A stretch of 64,000 nucleotides of DNA from an uncultured Eubacteriales bacterium (lineage in GTDB: Bacteria > Bacillota > Clostridia > Oscillospirales > Oscillospiraceae), in contig URQY01000004.1 in the NCBI GenBank assembly GCA_900550165.1, positions 1 to 64,000 of the forward strand. Direction: 5' to 3'. The notes under the pieces are model-generated. The model saw only the letters and a program-made list of their open reading frames with translations, did not search any database and was not told the DNA's origin. Below are positions 15,161 through 22,565 of the stretch, one piece after another (position 1 is the stretch's first letter; each line of letters begins with the position of its first letter). The position numbers were made by a program, and so were the translations under genes.

Positions 15161-15481
15161 ATGTCGAACGATCCCATCATCAAAATCGAACAGCTTGAAA
15201 AGTCCTTCGGCGACCTGCACGTGCTCAAGGGCATTGACCTTGAGGTCGACCGCGGCGAGGTCGTGTGCATCATCGGCGCGTCCGGCTCCGGCAAATCGAC
15301 GCTGCTGCGCTGCATCAACCTGCTGGAGGAGGCCGACTCGGGCCACATCTGGTTCGACGGACAGGACTTAATGGACCTGAAGGTCAACCTGAACGCCCTG
15401 CGCCAGAAGATCGGCATGGTGTTCCAGGGTTTTAACCTCTTCAACAACAAGTCGGTGCTCGACAACTGCACGCTCGCGCCA
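15161..15481 (+). pseudogene. Truncated amino-acid ABC transporter ATPase (GlnQ type)
   Basis: Residues 1-107 are a normal polar amino-acid ATPase N-terminus: Walker A GASGSGKST at 39-47 and the Q-loop GMVFQGFNLF at 85-94, up to NCTLAP. The sequence then becomes that of an opposite-strand rep gene; the open frame runs on to a stop at 15709 with unrelated residues. Signature LSGGQ, Walker B and the H-loop, about 140 residues, are absent and are not found elsewhere in the window. The gene was cut by an insertion/deletion event or by an assembly misjoin at about 15481. Confidence 0.85.
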
Positions 15482-15992
15482 GCGTCTTATCATAGACGCG
15501 CAGTCGACCCGTGGATTTTGCATCGCCATAATAGCGGGTACTTTTGTAATGCGATTCATTTTTGCGGGAATAAACATAAAGGCTGTCATATTCGCAGGAA
15601 ACATCAAAAGTATAATCAACTCTGCGGATACGGACATTGTAAAGCGCAACAGAGGCACGCAAATAAGACAATAACCACTGCAAGCATTTTACCGCTGTAT
15701 CGTCGTTAGCAAGATGCACTGTATTTGGATTGAAATTCAAATCGAAAAACGGCGCATCTTCATAAAATTGAACGTGTAGCCCGCCAATTTGATAGGCGCG
15801 GTAATGATGATATTTCCCTTTCAGTTTCGTCCCGGACTTAGACGAGTAATCTTTGGACTTTTCACCTAAACTCTTGACAGCTTCTTCCAGTTCTTCCCAC
15901 TGTGCAAGAGAAAGCAGCAAATGGAATTCAAGCGTAAACCAATCAATCGTATACGCGCATTCGTTCTTCTCTTTGAATCTGTAATATTCCAA
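15482..15992 (-). pseudogene. Truncated replication initiation protein (Rep_trans-like) of a mobile element
   Basis: Minus-strand ORF starting at TTG 15992 with GGGAGG eight bases upstream. About 170 residues belong to the gene: YTIDWFTLEFHL at the start, RVDYTFDV near residue 124, and a YYGDAKSTGRLRVYDK segment near 154. The last resembles the xxGxxxSxxxLRIYDK region of Rep/relaxase initiators of rolling-circle plasmids and Tn916/ICE-type elements. The C-terminal half, where the catalytic tyrosine would lie, is lost at the junction with the ABC ATPase. The frame continues to 15441 only by chance. Base composition is clearly AT-richer than the flanks. Confidence 0.7.
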
Positions 15993-16164
15993 ATGGTGTT
16001 CCTCCCAAATGGTAAAAATACCACTTATTTCACCTATTAGTACGGGTGAAATAAGTGTTCCGACTGCTGCCCTCCGACGTGAGTGAAAAGTGATACTTAG
16101 TCAAGTAAGACGCTGCGACGTCCAGCACCCGCAACTGCAACGGCAGGGCTGGGAATAGCGAAAA

Positions 16165-16202
16165 ACTTAGTGCCTGCGGCGGGGGGCTGCACCCCCCGCG
16201 CA
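16165..16202. other. G-run/C-run hairpin, candidate replication or transfer origin
   Basis: GCGGGGGG (near 16177-16184) and CCCCCCGC (16192-16199) pair around GCTGCA, preceded by CTTAGTGCCTGCG. Such hairpins close to the rep gene of rolling-circle elements often hold the nick site, which makes this a candidate origin; there is no direct evidence. The stretch 15993-16331 has no gene that I can support; it holds this hairpin and the one at 16249-16290. Confidence 0.35.
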
Positions 16203-16248
16203 TGGGACGCAGCTCAACGAAAGATCAAGCTCTCCCCCTGCGCACGTC

Positions 16249-16290
16249 TGAATTCAGCGAACAGCGCTTGCGCGCTGCTCACTGAATTCA
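16249..16290. repeat. Compound inverted repeat in the mobile-element remnant
   Basis: TGAATTCAG (16249-16257) pairs with CTGAATTCA (16282-16290), and inside it CAGCGC (16262-16267) pairs with GCGCTG (16272-16277) around TTGC. The arrangement is an extended hairpin with symmetric internal loops, possibly a single-strand origin or regulatory structure of the element. Confidence 0.5.
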
Positions 16291-16331
16291 AACGGTTGGG
16301 CGGGTTCTGCACGCGCAGCGAAGCAACGCTA

Positions 16332-16538
16332 CTAATCAACCAAGGCATACAGAATGAGGCCAGAACATTTTCTTTCGTCTGCAATGACTTTCAACGAGGT
16401 ACGCAAGTCCTCACACAAAAATTCATATTTGTCATCGTGCTTAACGCTATAGCCTGATTCATCGAGAATTTCACAAAAGAATTGCAAATCACCCTCAAAA
16501 ACATCGATAGCTTTCTTTCCGTTGATAGTCAGTTCCAT
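16332..16538 (-). CDS. Small hypothetical protein of the mobile-element remnant
   Basis: A 68-residue acidic protein, no recognised family. ATG at 16538 is preceded by GGAGGTAAATT, and a promoter with TTGACA and TACGAT lies upstream at 16588-16616, so it looks expressed. It begins with a beta-hairpin-like segment (MELTINGKKAIDVFEGD) and has two Cys residues in its second half and one near residue 23. It is divergent from the XRE regulator gene, and both promoters carry similar operators, suggesting joint control. Confidence 0.65.
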   Translation of the reverse strand: MELTINGKKAIDVFEGDLQFFCEILDESGYSVKHDDKYEFLCEDLRTSLKVIADERKCSGLILYALVD

Positions 16539-16587
16539 AATTTACCTCCATAATACTTTTCTTTATTGAGTATCTATTTCGGATATC

Positions 16588-16616
16588 ATCGTACTATCCG
16601 ATTCAGATATTGTCAA
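16588..16616 (-). promoter_or_regulatory. Leftward promoter of the small element gene
   Basis: On the minus strand TTGACA (16616-16611), 17-base spacer, TACGAT (16593-16588). An operator-like dyad fills the spacer. Confidence 0.7.
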
Positions 16617-16631
16617 TGCAGAAAAGTAAAG

Positions 16632-16657
16632 GATTCTCCAAAACAGAGAATCTTTTT
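16632..16657 (+). terminator. Short terminator between the divergent element promoters
   Basis: GATTCTC (16632-16638) and GAGAATC (16646-16652) with a seven-base loop, then TTTTT. It would insulate the rightward XRE promoter from upstream transcription. Confidence 0.65.
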
Positions 16658-16684
16658 AATATCTAAAACGGATAGTATTCTTCG

Positions 16685-16713
16685 TTGACTATCCGAAACG
16701 AATAGTATACAAT
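16685..16713 (+). promoter_or_regulatory. Promoter of the XRE regulator gene
   Basis: TTGACT (16685-16690), 17-base spacer containing a dyad, TACAAT (16708-16713). Transcription should begin about 20 bases before the ATG at 16742. Confidence 0.75.
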
Positions 16714-16741
16714 GAGTAAAAATCACGAGGGAGAAACAGCC

Positions 16742-17146
16742 ATGAACGAGCAGGAAAACAAGGCCAAGCAACTTTTCAAAGAATCCGCTTCCGCAAAAGA
16801 AGCAGCCAAAAACGCATGGAAGTTCAGCATGGACGATAGCCTGTCAGACCGTGAGAAGCTGCACCAGCTCGGGGAGCTTATCAAGGGCGAAGCCGCCACT
16901 GCTGCAAACTACAAGGAACAGCGCGCCACGAGAAAGAAAGCTGTTGCCGACCGGCTGCAACAGATTCGCAAGGAGCGAGGGCTGATGCAAAAAGAGGTCG
17001 CAGACAAAACCGGCATCAACATGGTCACGCTGTCCGGCTATGAGATCGGAAAGAACGAACCGAACCTCGAAGCATTGGTAAGACTTGCTGATGTTTACAA
17101 AGTGTCCCTCGACTATCTCATGTGCCGCACCGATGAAAAGGAATAG
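16742..17146 (+). CDS. XRE-family transcriptional regulator
   Basis: A 134-residue DNA-binding protein. The C-terminal part (about residues 70-130) is an HTH_3 domain: RLQQIRKERGLMQKEVADKT, then NMVTLSGYEIGKNEPNLEALVRLADVYKVSLDYLM. The N-terminal ~65 residues are a charged helical region of unknown role. ATG 16742 has GAGGGAG eight bases upstream; ATG 16712 lies at the transcription start and is unlikely. Four operator-like dyads sit in the preceding region, so autorepression is likely. It probably maintains the quiescent state of the element whose rep gene is now truncated. Confidence 0.88.
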   Translation: MNEQENKAKQLFKESASAKEAAKNAWKFSMDDSLSDREKLHQLGELIKGEAATAANYKEQRATRKKAVADRLQQIRKERGLMQKEVADKTGINMVTLSGYEIGKNEPNLEALVRLADVYKVSLDYLMCRTDEKE

Positions 17147-17156
17147 TCCATAATCA

Positions 17157-17200
17157 AAAGCAGCTCTGCGCATTAAAATTGCGCAGAGCTGCTTTTGCAA
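17157..17200. terminator. Bidirectional terminator after the XRE gene
   Basis: AAAAGCAGCTCTGCGCA and TGCGCAGAGCTGCTTTT pair over 17 bases around TTAAAAT. The A and T runs on both sides allow termination in either direction. Confidence 0.85.
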
Positions 17201-17263
17201 CTTTTCTTCAATTTTGGGCACCAGCTATTCAGGCGATTTTCCCATTTTTTCGTTATAAATGAC

Positions 17264-17300
17264 AAAAGCCTTGCAGCACTAAGGCTACAAGGCTTTTTTT
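17264..17300. terminator. Terminator between the element remnant and tRNA-Val
   Basis: AAAAGCCTTG (17264-17273) pairs with CAAGGCTTTT (17288-17297) and seven T end at 17300. It can serve rightward transcripts and, less strongly, the leftward tRNA. Confidence 0.7.
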
Positions 17301-17303
17301 CTC

Positions 17304-17379
17304 TGGTGCGCGGTACAGGACTCGAACCTGTGACCCCATGCACGTCAAGCATGTGCTCTACCAGCTGAGCTAACCGCGC
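17304..17379 (-). tRNA. tRNA-Val (anticodon GAC)
   Basis: A complete 76-nt cloverleaf on the minus strand: acceptor GCGCGGT with ACCGCGC, D-arm TAGCTCAGCTGGTAGAGC, anticodon loop TTGACGT with GAC at 17346-17344, T-arm containing GGTTCGAGTCC, and an encoded CCA (17306-17304). It decodes GUC (and GUU by wobble). Its position next to an element remnant is suggestive of an integration site, but no duplicated tRNA end is seen. Confidence 0.97.
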
Positions 17380-17394
17380 GAATCGAACAGTGAT

Positions 17395-17423
17395 ATACTA
17401 CTATATCCGCCGTCTTTTGTCAA
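17395..17423 (-). promoter_or_regulatory. tRNA-Val promoter
   Basis: Minus strand TTGACA (17423-17418), 17-base spacer, TAGTAT (17400-17395), about 16 bases before the tRNA 5' end. Confidence 0.8.
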
Positions 17424-17576
17424 CACTTTTTTCAAAAAACCGCGAATTTTTCTTCTTCCCGCAAAGAGACTATTTTTAGTTTACGCTGCCCGCGCGCAAA
17501 TGTAAAGACGGGAAAATAGCAGAAAATGACCGCCCTTTTTCATCTATTTTTCTGCGGGCGCCTTTCTTGTCAATTC

Positions 17577-17605
17577 TGCGTAAGTTCTATATAATGGGGT
17601 CATAT
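17577..17605 (+). promoter_or_regulatory. Promoter of the DUF1846/kinase operon
   Basis: TTGTCA (17577-17582), 17-base spacer, perfect TATAAT (17600-17605). The predicted start near 17612 lies before ATG 17640 and almost on ATG 17616, favouring 17640 as the translation start. Confidence 0.8.
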
Positions 17606-17639
17606 TATGTGTTGAATGAAAATGGGGTGCTTTTTTACG

Positions 17640-19124
17640 ATGGGAAAGATCGGTTTCGATAACGACAAATATCTTGCCATGCAGTCTGCGCACATCCGCG
17701 AGCGCATCAGTCAGTTCGGCGGCAAGCTGTATCTGGAATTCGGCGGCAAGCTCTTCGACGATTTTCACGCCTCGCGCGTGCTGCCCGGCTTTCAGCCCGA
17801 CAGCAAGATCCGTATGCTTCAGCAGCTGCGCGACGATGCGGAGATCGTCATTGCCGTCAACGCCAACGACATTGAAAAGAACAAGGTGCGCGGCGACCTC
17901 GGCATCACCTATGATGACGACTGCCTTCGCCTGATCGACGCGTTCCGCTCGCTGGGGCTCTACGTCGGCGGCGTGTGCATCACGCAGTACGCGGGGCAGA
18001 ACGCGGCGGACGCCTTCATCAAGCGGCTCAACACGCTGGGCGTGCGCAACTACCGCCACTACCCCATCGCGGGCTACCCCTCCGACGTTGCCCACATCGT
18101 GAGCGACGAGGGCTTTGGCCGCAACGAGTACATCGAAACGACGCACTCCCTCGTCGTTGTCACCGCGCCGGGCCCCGGCAGCGGCAAGATGGCGACCTGT
18201 CTCTCCCAGCTTTACCACGAGCACAAGCACGGCGTGAGCGCGGGCTACGCCAAGTTCGAGACCTTCCCCATCTGGAATCTGCCGCTCAAGCATCCTGTCA
18301 ACCTCGCTTACGAGGCCGCGACCGCGGACCTCGACGACGTGAACATGATCGACCCGTTCCACCTCGAGGCCTACGGCGAAACGACCGTCAACTACAACCG
18401 CGACGTGGAGATCTTCCCCGTCCTGCGCGCGATCTTTGAGCGCATCTCCGGCCGGTGCCCCTACAAGTCCCCGACGGACATGGGCGTCAACATGGCGGGC
18501 AACTGCATCATTGACGACGAGGCCTGCCGCGCCGCCTCGCGCATGGAGATCCTGCGCCGCTATTACACCGCGCAGGTCGATGTGGCGCGCGGCATTGCCG
18601 ACGCCTGCCAGCTCAGGAAGCTCGAGCTCGTCATGCAGCAGGCGGATGTGACGCCCGACCTCTGCCCCGCTGTGGCCGCTGCCAAGCAGAAGGCCGAGGA
18701 GACCGGCGCGCCCGCAGGCGCGATGATGCTGCCGGACGGCCGCGTCGTCACGGGCAAGACCTCTTCCCTGCTCGGCGCTTCCGCCGCACTGCTCCTGAAT
18801 TCCCTCAAGGCCATGGCCGGTATCCGCAGCGACCTGGACCTCATCTCCAATCAGGTCATCGAGCCGATCTCGGCGCTGAAGATCCAGTCCCTCGGCCACC
18901 ACAACCCGCGCCTGCACTCCGACGAGGTGCTCATCGCGCTGGCGATCTCGGCGCTCACCAATCCCCTCGCGGACATGGCGCGCGCCCAGCTCGGCAGTCT
19001 TCGCGGCTGCGACGCACACTTCTCCGTCATCATCTCGGAGGAGGATATCAAGCTCTACAAGCGCCTCGGCATTCATGTCAGCTGCGAGCCGAAGTATGAA
19101 TCCAAGCGTCTTTATCACAAGTAA
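17640..19124 (+). CDS. DUF1846 domain-containing protein
   Basis: A 494-residue protein matching the DUF1846 (COG4868) family over its whole length, beginning MGKIGFDNDKYLAMQSAHI as relatives do. Conserved stretches include GFDNDKYL, YVGGVCITQY, a Gly-rich VVTAPGPGSGKMATCLSQ segment near residue 185 that resembles a nucleotide-binding loop, and HNPRLHSDEVLIALAISA near the C-terminus. No signal peptide or membrane segment. Its function is not established. It shares a promoter with a PfkB-type kinase 18 bases downstream, hinting at nucleoside or sugar-phosphate metabolism (inference). Confidence 0.88.
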   Translation: MGKIGFDNDKYLAMQSAHIRERISQFGGKLYLEFGGKLFDDFHASRVLPGFQPDSKIRMLQQLRDDAEIVIAVNANDIEKNKVRGDLGITYDDDCLRLIDAFRSLGLYVGGVCITQYAGQNAADAFIKRLNTLGVRNYRHYPIAGYPSDVAHIVSDEGFGRNEYIETTHSLVVVTAPGPGSGKMATCLSQLYHEHKHGVSAGYAKFETFPIWNLPLKHPVNLAYEAATADLDDVNMIDPFHLEAYGETTVNYNRDVEIFPVLRAIFERISGRCPYKSPTDMGVNMAGNCIIDDEACRAASRMEILRRYYTAQVDVARGIADACQLRKLELVMQQADVTPDLCPAVAAAKQKAEETGAPAGAMMLPDGRVVTGKTSSLLGASAALLLNSLKAMAGIRSDLDLISNQVIEPISALKIQSLGHHNPRLHSDEVLIALAISALTNPLADMARAQLGSLRGCDAHFSVIISEEDIKLYKRLGIHVSCEPKYESKRLYHK

Positions 19125-19142
19125 TTCTGGAGAAGCAATATC

Positions 19143-20078
19143 ATGGCAAACGAAAAAAACCGCAAGGAACGCTATGCCGTCGTCTGCGGCGGCGTGAACA
19201 TCGATATCGGCGCACACTCCTTCGCTCCGCTGCGCGCCAAGGACTCCAACCCCGGCAAGGTCGAGCTCAGTCTCGGCGGCGTGGGGCGCAACATTGCGCA
19301 CAATATGCGCCTGCTCGGTGTGCCGACCTACCTTCTGACCGCCGTGGGTGGCGATTCGCGTGCGCGCCAGGTCGAAGAAAGCTGCCAAGCGCTCGGCATC
19401 GACCTTTCGCACGCGCTGCGCGTGTCCGACGGCCGCACCTCGACCTATGTCTTTGTCGGCGACAGCGACGGCGATATGGCCATCGCGGTTTCCGACATGG
19501 AGATCTGCGAAAAGCTGACGCCGGACTACTTCGCCTCTCAGCTCGACCTTCTCAATGGCGCGGCCGCTGTGGTCGTCGACGCGAATCTGCCGCGTGCGTC
19601 CATCGCGTTTATCACAGAGCACTGCACCGCGCCCATTTTCATCGACCCCGTTTCCACCGTCAAGGCGGAAAAGCTCCGGGGACTCCTTGGCCGCGTGCAC
19701 ACGCTCAAGCCCAACCGCATCGAGGCCGAGCTTCTCTCGGGCGTGACGATCACGGACGATGAAAGCCTTCGTCAGGCAGCGCAGGCGCTGCTCGATCAGG
19801 GCGTACAGCGCGTGTTTCTGTCCCTCGGCGGCGACGGTGTGCTCGCCGCGCAGCAGGATGAAATGCAGCGCGTGCCCATCTGCCGGGCCGAGATGCGCAA
19901 CGCCACCGGCGCGGGCGACGCGATGATGGCGGCGCTCGTGTGGTCGTTTCTCTCGGGCCGCTCGCTCACCGAGAGCGCCGCGTCCGGCACTGCTGCCGCA
20001 GCCATCGCGGTCGAGAGCGAGGAGACCATCAACCCCGCCATGAGCGCGGAAGCCGTGGAAAAGCGCCTTGCGCACTGA
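19143..20078 (+). CDS. PfkB family carbohydrate/nucleoside kinase (pseudouridine-kinase-like)
   Basis: A 311-residue ribokinase-fold kinase. N-terminal substrate motif GGVNIDIGAHS and LGGVGRNIAHNMRLLG, then LKPNRIEAELL, and the ATP/anion-hole signature NATGAGDAMMA near residue 255 with the catalytic Asp. The GGVNIDI...GGVGRN pattern resembles pseudouridine kinase PsuK, but no PsuG glycosidase is adjacent, so specificity is left open. It follows DUF1846 by 18 bases behind GGAG and is closed by a strong bidirectional terminator. Confidence 0.85.
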   Translation: MANEKNRKERYAVVCGGVNIDIGAHSFAPLRAKDSNPGKVELSLGGVGRNIAHNMRLLGVPTYLLTAVGGDSRARQVEESCQALGIDLSHALRVSDGRTSTYVFVGDSDGDMAIAVSDMEICEKLTPDYFASQLDLLNGAAAVVVDANLPRASIAFITEHCTAPIFIDPVSTVKAEKLRGLLGRVHTLKPNRIEAELLSGVTITDDESLRQAAQALLDQGVQRVFLSLGGDGVLAAQQDEMQRVPICRAEMRNATGAGDAMMAALVWSFLSGRSLTESAASGTAAAAIAVESEETINPAMSAEAVEKRLAH

Positions 20079-20085
20079 AAAAGCG

Positions 20086-20126
20086 AATAAGAAAAAAGGA
20101 CCGCCCACGCGGTCCTTTTTCTTATT
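20086..20126. terminator. Bidirectional terminator between convergent genes
   Basis: AATAAGAAAAAAGGACCGC and GCGGTCCTTTTTCTTATT pair over about 18 bases with loop CCAC. It serves the kinase gene from the left and the DUF4015 gene from the right; its right arm overlaps the latter's stop codon. Confidence 0.9.
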
Positions 20127-21186
20127 GCTCGATGAGATAGCTCCCGCTCTCCGGCGCTTCGGTCAGGATGGGTACAAATTCCACATCATAGGCCTTCATC
20201 GCCTCGGTCACGCTCCCGAGCTCATCCGCCGTGACCTTGACATACACGCGGTCAAACCTTTCCGCGAACTCGCTCATCACGATGCCGGAGTTTGCCTCGC
20301 TGCCTGCAAGCGCGATGTCCGCGTCCACGCTGACGGAGAGCTTGCCCTGGTAGCCCGCCTGCTCAAGCGCGGTGTGGATGTCGTCGGCGAGCAGCGCAAG
20401 CGCCTCCTGCTGCGTCATGGTGCGCTCGTCCGTCTTGATACGGCTCATGCGCCCCTCGCGCGGGTAATGGAAATCGTCGAGCAGCAGCTCGTCAAAGCCC
20501 ATCTTCGCGCACTCGCTCACGATGTCGGTCACGTATTGGCGCGCGGCCTGCTTTTCCGGCGCAAGCCAGTGCGTGCTGTTCGTGTCGTACCAGACAAAGC
20601 CCGTCAACTGGCACACGGCGGCGTCCGTCATGTGCTTGTAGGCATACAGGCTGTCGTGCAGCGTGCTGATGCGGCCGATCGTATAGTAGTCCGAGTCGAC
20701 AAGGCCCTGAATGGCCGTGTCCGATGTGCTGTTCCCGGCCACCGCGCCGCAGTCGATTGCGCCCTGCACTTTGGAATTATAGTAGAGCTTGCCGCTCGCG
20801 TCCTTGAGCTCGACCGCCACGGCGTTCACGTCCTTATCAAGGCCATCGAGCGCTGCCTGCCAATCGCTGCCGAGCGCATCCGCACCCAGCTCGACTGCGT
20901 AGGTATCCTTGATGACGGGCTTTTGCACCGTGATCTCAAGGTCGTCCTGCTTCTTATCGTCGCCGCTGTCGCCGCCGTTTGCGGTATCGTCCTGCGAGAC
21001 CTTCTTTATCCACGGGAACTCAAAGCGGACCGAGCCGTCCGCCTCATATACCATATAGCGCTGCGCAAACAAAAAGCCGCACGCCGCCAGCAGGACCAGC
21101 ACCAGCACCACTGCCAGCACGCCTCTGCCGCGCCTGCGCCCGCGATAACCGGTATAGCCCTTCGTTCCGCTCGATCTTTTTGCCAT
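20122..21186 (-). CDS. Putative glycoside hydrolase, DUF4015 family, membrane-anchored
   Basis: A 354-residue protein with a basic Arg/Gly-rich N-terminus, one membrane segment (about residues 20-42, GVLAVVLVLVLLAACGF), an acidic Asp/Gly linker, and a DUF4015 TIM-barrel-like domain. Typical segments are VNAVAVELKDASG, GFVWYDTNSTHWL, GFDELLLDDFHYPREG with acidic residues at a likely active site, and LSVSVDADIAL. It should face outside the membrane and may act on cell-wall or surface glycans (family inference). The ATG at 21186 fits the GGAGG ribosome site better than 21195, which lies only three bases from it. Confidence 0.82.
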   Translation of the reverse strand: MAKRSSGTKGYTGYRGRRRGRGVLAVVLVLVLLAACGFLFAQRYMVYEADGSVRFEFPWIKKVSQDDTANGGDSGDDKKQDDLEITVQKPVIKDTYAVELGADALGSDWQAALDGLDKDVNAVAVELKDASGKLYYNSKVQGAIDCGAVAGNSTSDTAIQGLVDSDYYTIGRISTLHDSLYAYKHMTDAAVCQLTGFVWYDTNSTHWLAPEKQAARQYVTDIVSECAKMGFDELLLDDFHYPREGRMSRIKTDERTMTQQEALALLADDIHTALEQAGYQGKLSVSVDADIALAGSEANSGIVMSEFAERFDRVYVKVTADELGSVTEAMKAYDVEFVPILTEAPESGSYLIEQ

Positions 21187-21236
21187 TGTCTGCATCCGCC
21201 TCCTTTTTCTCGTGCAACAGTTTACCTTTTGAGAGC

Positions 21237-21275
21237 AAAAAAATCAACAAAAACCTTTCGGTTTTTGTTGATTTT
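21237..21275 (-). terminator. rpiB operon terminator
   Basis: Reading leftward, AAAATCAACAAAAACC pairs with GGTTTTTGTTGATTTT around GAAA, ending in a run of T. It lies 15 bases after the rpiB stop. Confidence 0.85.
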
Positions 21276-21290
21276 CCGCTTTTGTATGCT

Positions 21291-21728
21291 TTAGCCCTCG
21301 ATAGCGTCCAGCAGCGCGACGCGGCGGGCGTGGCGGCCGCCTTCAAACGCGGTGGAGAGGAACGTCTCGACCATGGCAGACGCCAGCTTGGGGCCCGTGA
21401 AGCCCGCGCCGATGGCCATCATGTTGGCGTTGTTGTGCTGGCGGCACAGCTGCGCCTCGAGCGCATCGGCACAGTGCGCGCAGCGGATGCCCTTGACCTT
21501 GTTCGCCGCGATGGAAATGCCGATGCCCGTCGTGCACACGACGATGCCGTACTCGCACTCCCCGCTCGCCACGGCGCGCGCGGCGGCCTCGCCGAAGATG
21601 GGATAGTCGCAGCTCTCGGTGGAGTAGGTGCCGCAGTCCTTGACCTCGTGGCCCATGCCCTCCAGCTGCTTTTTGATGTCTTCCTTCATGGCGTACCCGC
21701 CGTGGTCACAGCCCAATGCGATCTTCAT
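21291..21728 (-). CDS. rpiB: Ribose-5-phosphate isomerase B
   Basis: A 145-residue RpiB/LacAB-family isomerase of usual length. The start MKIALGCDHGGY, the CDYPIFG segment, the active-site Cys in GIVVCTTGIGIS and the NNANMMAIG segment are all present. It interconverts ribose 5-phosphate and ribulose 5-phosphate in the non-oxidative pentose phosphate pathway. It follows the PHP gene by 20 bases on the minus strand and may be co-transcribed with it. prs at 58.1 kb consumes its product. Confidence 0.95.
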   Translation of the reverse strand: MKIALGCDHGGYAMKEDIKKQLEGMGHEVKDCGTYSTESCDYPIFGEAAARAVASGECEYGIVVCTTGIGISIAANKVKGIRCAHCADALEAQLCRQHNNANMMAIGAGFTGPKLASAMVETFLSTAFEGGRHARRVALLDAIEG

Positions 21729-21748
21729 AATGTTTCTCCTTTTATCGG

Positions 21749-22555
21749 TCAGATTTTGTGAAAGACCGGTTTTTTCTTCTCAAACGTGCACACATAGTCA
21801 AGCCCACAGCTCTTCAAGAGCTCCTGCGTCTCGCGTGCGCGCATCCCGACGAATTCCGGCGTGTGCGCGTCGGTGCCGACGGTGACGATCTCGCCGCCAA
21901 GCTCGTGATAGAGCCTCAGCCATTTTTGATCCGGCAGCGGCGTGTTGCCGCGGTTGACGTTGCACTCGATGCCGCAGCCGTTTTCAATGAGCGCGCGGAA
22001 CACCTGCGCCACCTCGTCCTCAAAACCGTCGAAACTCATGTGCATGCCGTGGTTTTCGTTCATGTAGCGAAGCGGCAGTTTCCGGTGGCCGAGCACGGAG
22101 AACTTCCCCCACTTGGCCGTCTCCAGAACGAGCGTTAAATAGTCCGCGATCTGCTCGCGCGCCTCCCGCTCAGTGCCGCCGGGCATAAAGTAGAGATCGT
22201 TCCAGTCATACTTTTCCGAGAGCTGGTGCTGCGAGCCGATGACAAAGTCCAGCTCGGGCAGCCGCGCGAGAAGCTCTTCGGCGTAGGTAAAGTCGCGCAT
22301 CGCCTCGCCGAGCTCGATGCCGCGGCGGACGATGATCTTCCCGTCCGCCGCGCGGTCGGCGCGCGCAAAGGTCTCCTCCCGATTTGAAAAATCGTGCTCC
22401 CAGTGCGTCATCTCGCACGGGCGATAGGTATCCACATGGTCCGTCAGGCACATCTCCTGCAAGCCCTGCGCAATGCCCGCGTGCACCATGTCCTCCACCG
22501 GCGTTTTCGAGTCGAACGAAAGCGAGCAGTGGGTGTGATAATCGGATAAATACAT
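21749..22555 (-). CDS. PHP-family histidinol-phosphatase-like protein (HisJ/HisK family)
   Basis: A 268-residue PHP phosphoesterase with metal motifs DYHTHCSLSFDS, CLTDHVD, GIELGE, FVIGSQHQL and a final GTDAHTPEFVG. The length and the SFDSxTP start match histidinol-phosphatases of the K type. No other his genes are nearby, so involvement in histidine synthesis is not proven. It lies 10 bases after dnaJ in the same direction, possibly at the end of a read-through transcript, and just before rpiB. Confidence 0.85.
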   Translation of the reverse strand: MYLSDYHTHCSLSFDSKTPVEDMVHAGIAQGLQEMCLTDHVDTYRPCEMTHWEHDFSNREETFARADRAADGKIIVRRGIELGEAMRDFTYAEELLARLPELDFVIGSQHQLSEKYDWNDLYFMPGGTEREAREQIADYLTLVLETAKWGKFSVLGHRKLPLRYMNENHGMHMSFDGFEDEVAQVFRALIENGCGIECNVNRGNTPLPDQKWLRLYHELGGEIVTVGTDAHTPEFVGMRARETQELLKSCGLDYVCTFEKKKPVFHKI

Positions 22556-22565
22556 TTTCTATCCT

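Larger units (their letters stand above)
16571..16706. repeat. Four related operator-like dyads of the XRE regulator
   Basis: Four imperfect dyads share half-sites ACTATCCG / CGGATAGT: 16571-16587, 16593-16610, 16659-16676 and 16688-16706. The second lies between the -35 and -10 boxes of the leftward promoter and the fourth between those of the rightward promoter. This is the expected geometry for a self-repressing XRE protein controlling both transcripts. Confidence 0.7.

Noticed and set aside
15482..15709. C-terminal part of the fused ABC ATPase open frame
   Set aside because: These residues are the reverse strand of rep and show no ATPase motifs, so they are a chance read-through.
17264..17379. 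tRNA-Val as attachment site of the element
   Set aside because: No second copy of the tRNA end or direct repeat flanks the element remnant, and no integrase is present.
17544..20108. 854-codon open frame on the minus strand opposite DUF1846 and the PfkB kinase
   Set aside because: It runs antisense across two clear genes and has the His/Asp/Arg/Val-rich composition of shadow frames in GC-rich DNA; no domain or ribosome site is recognisable.
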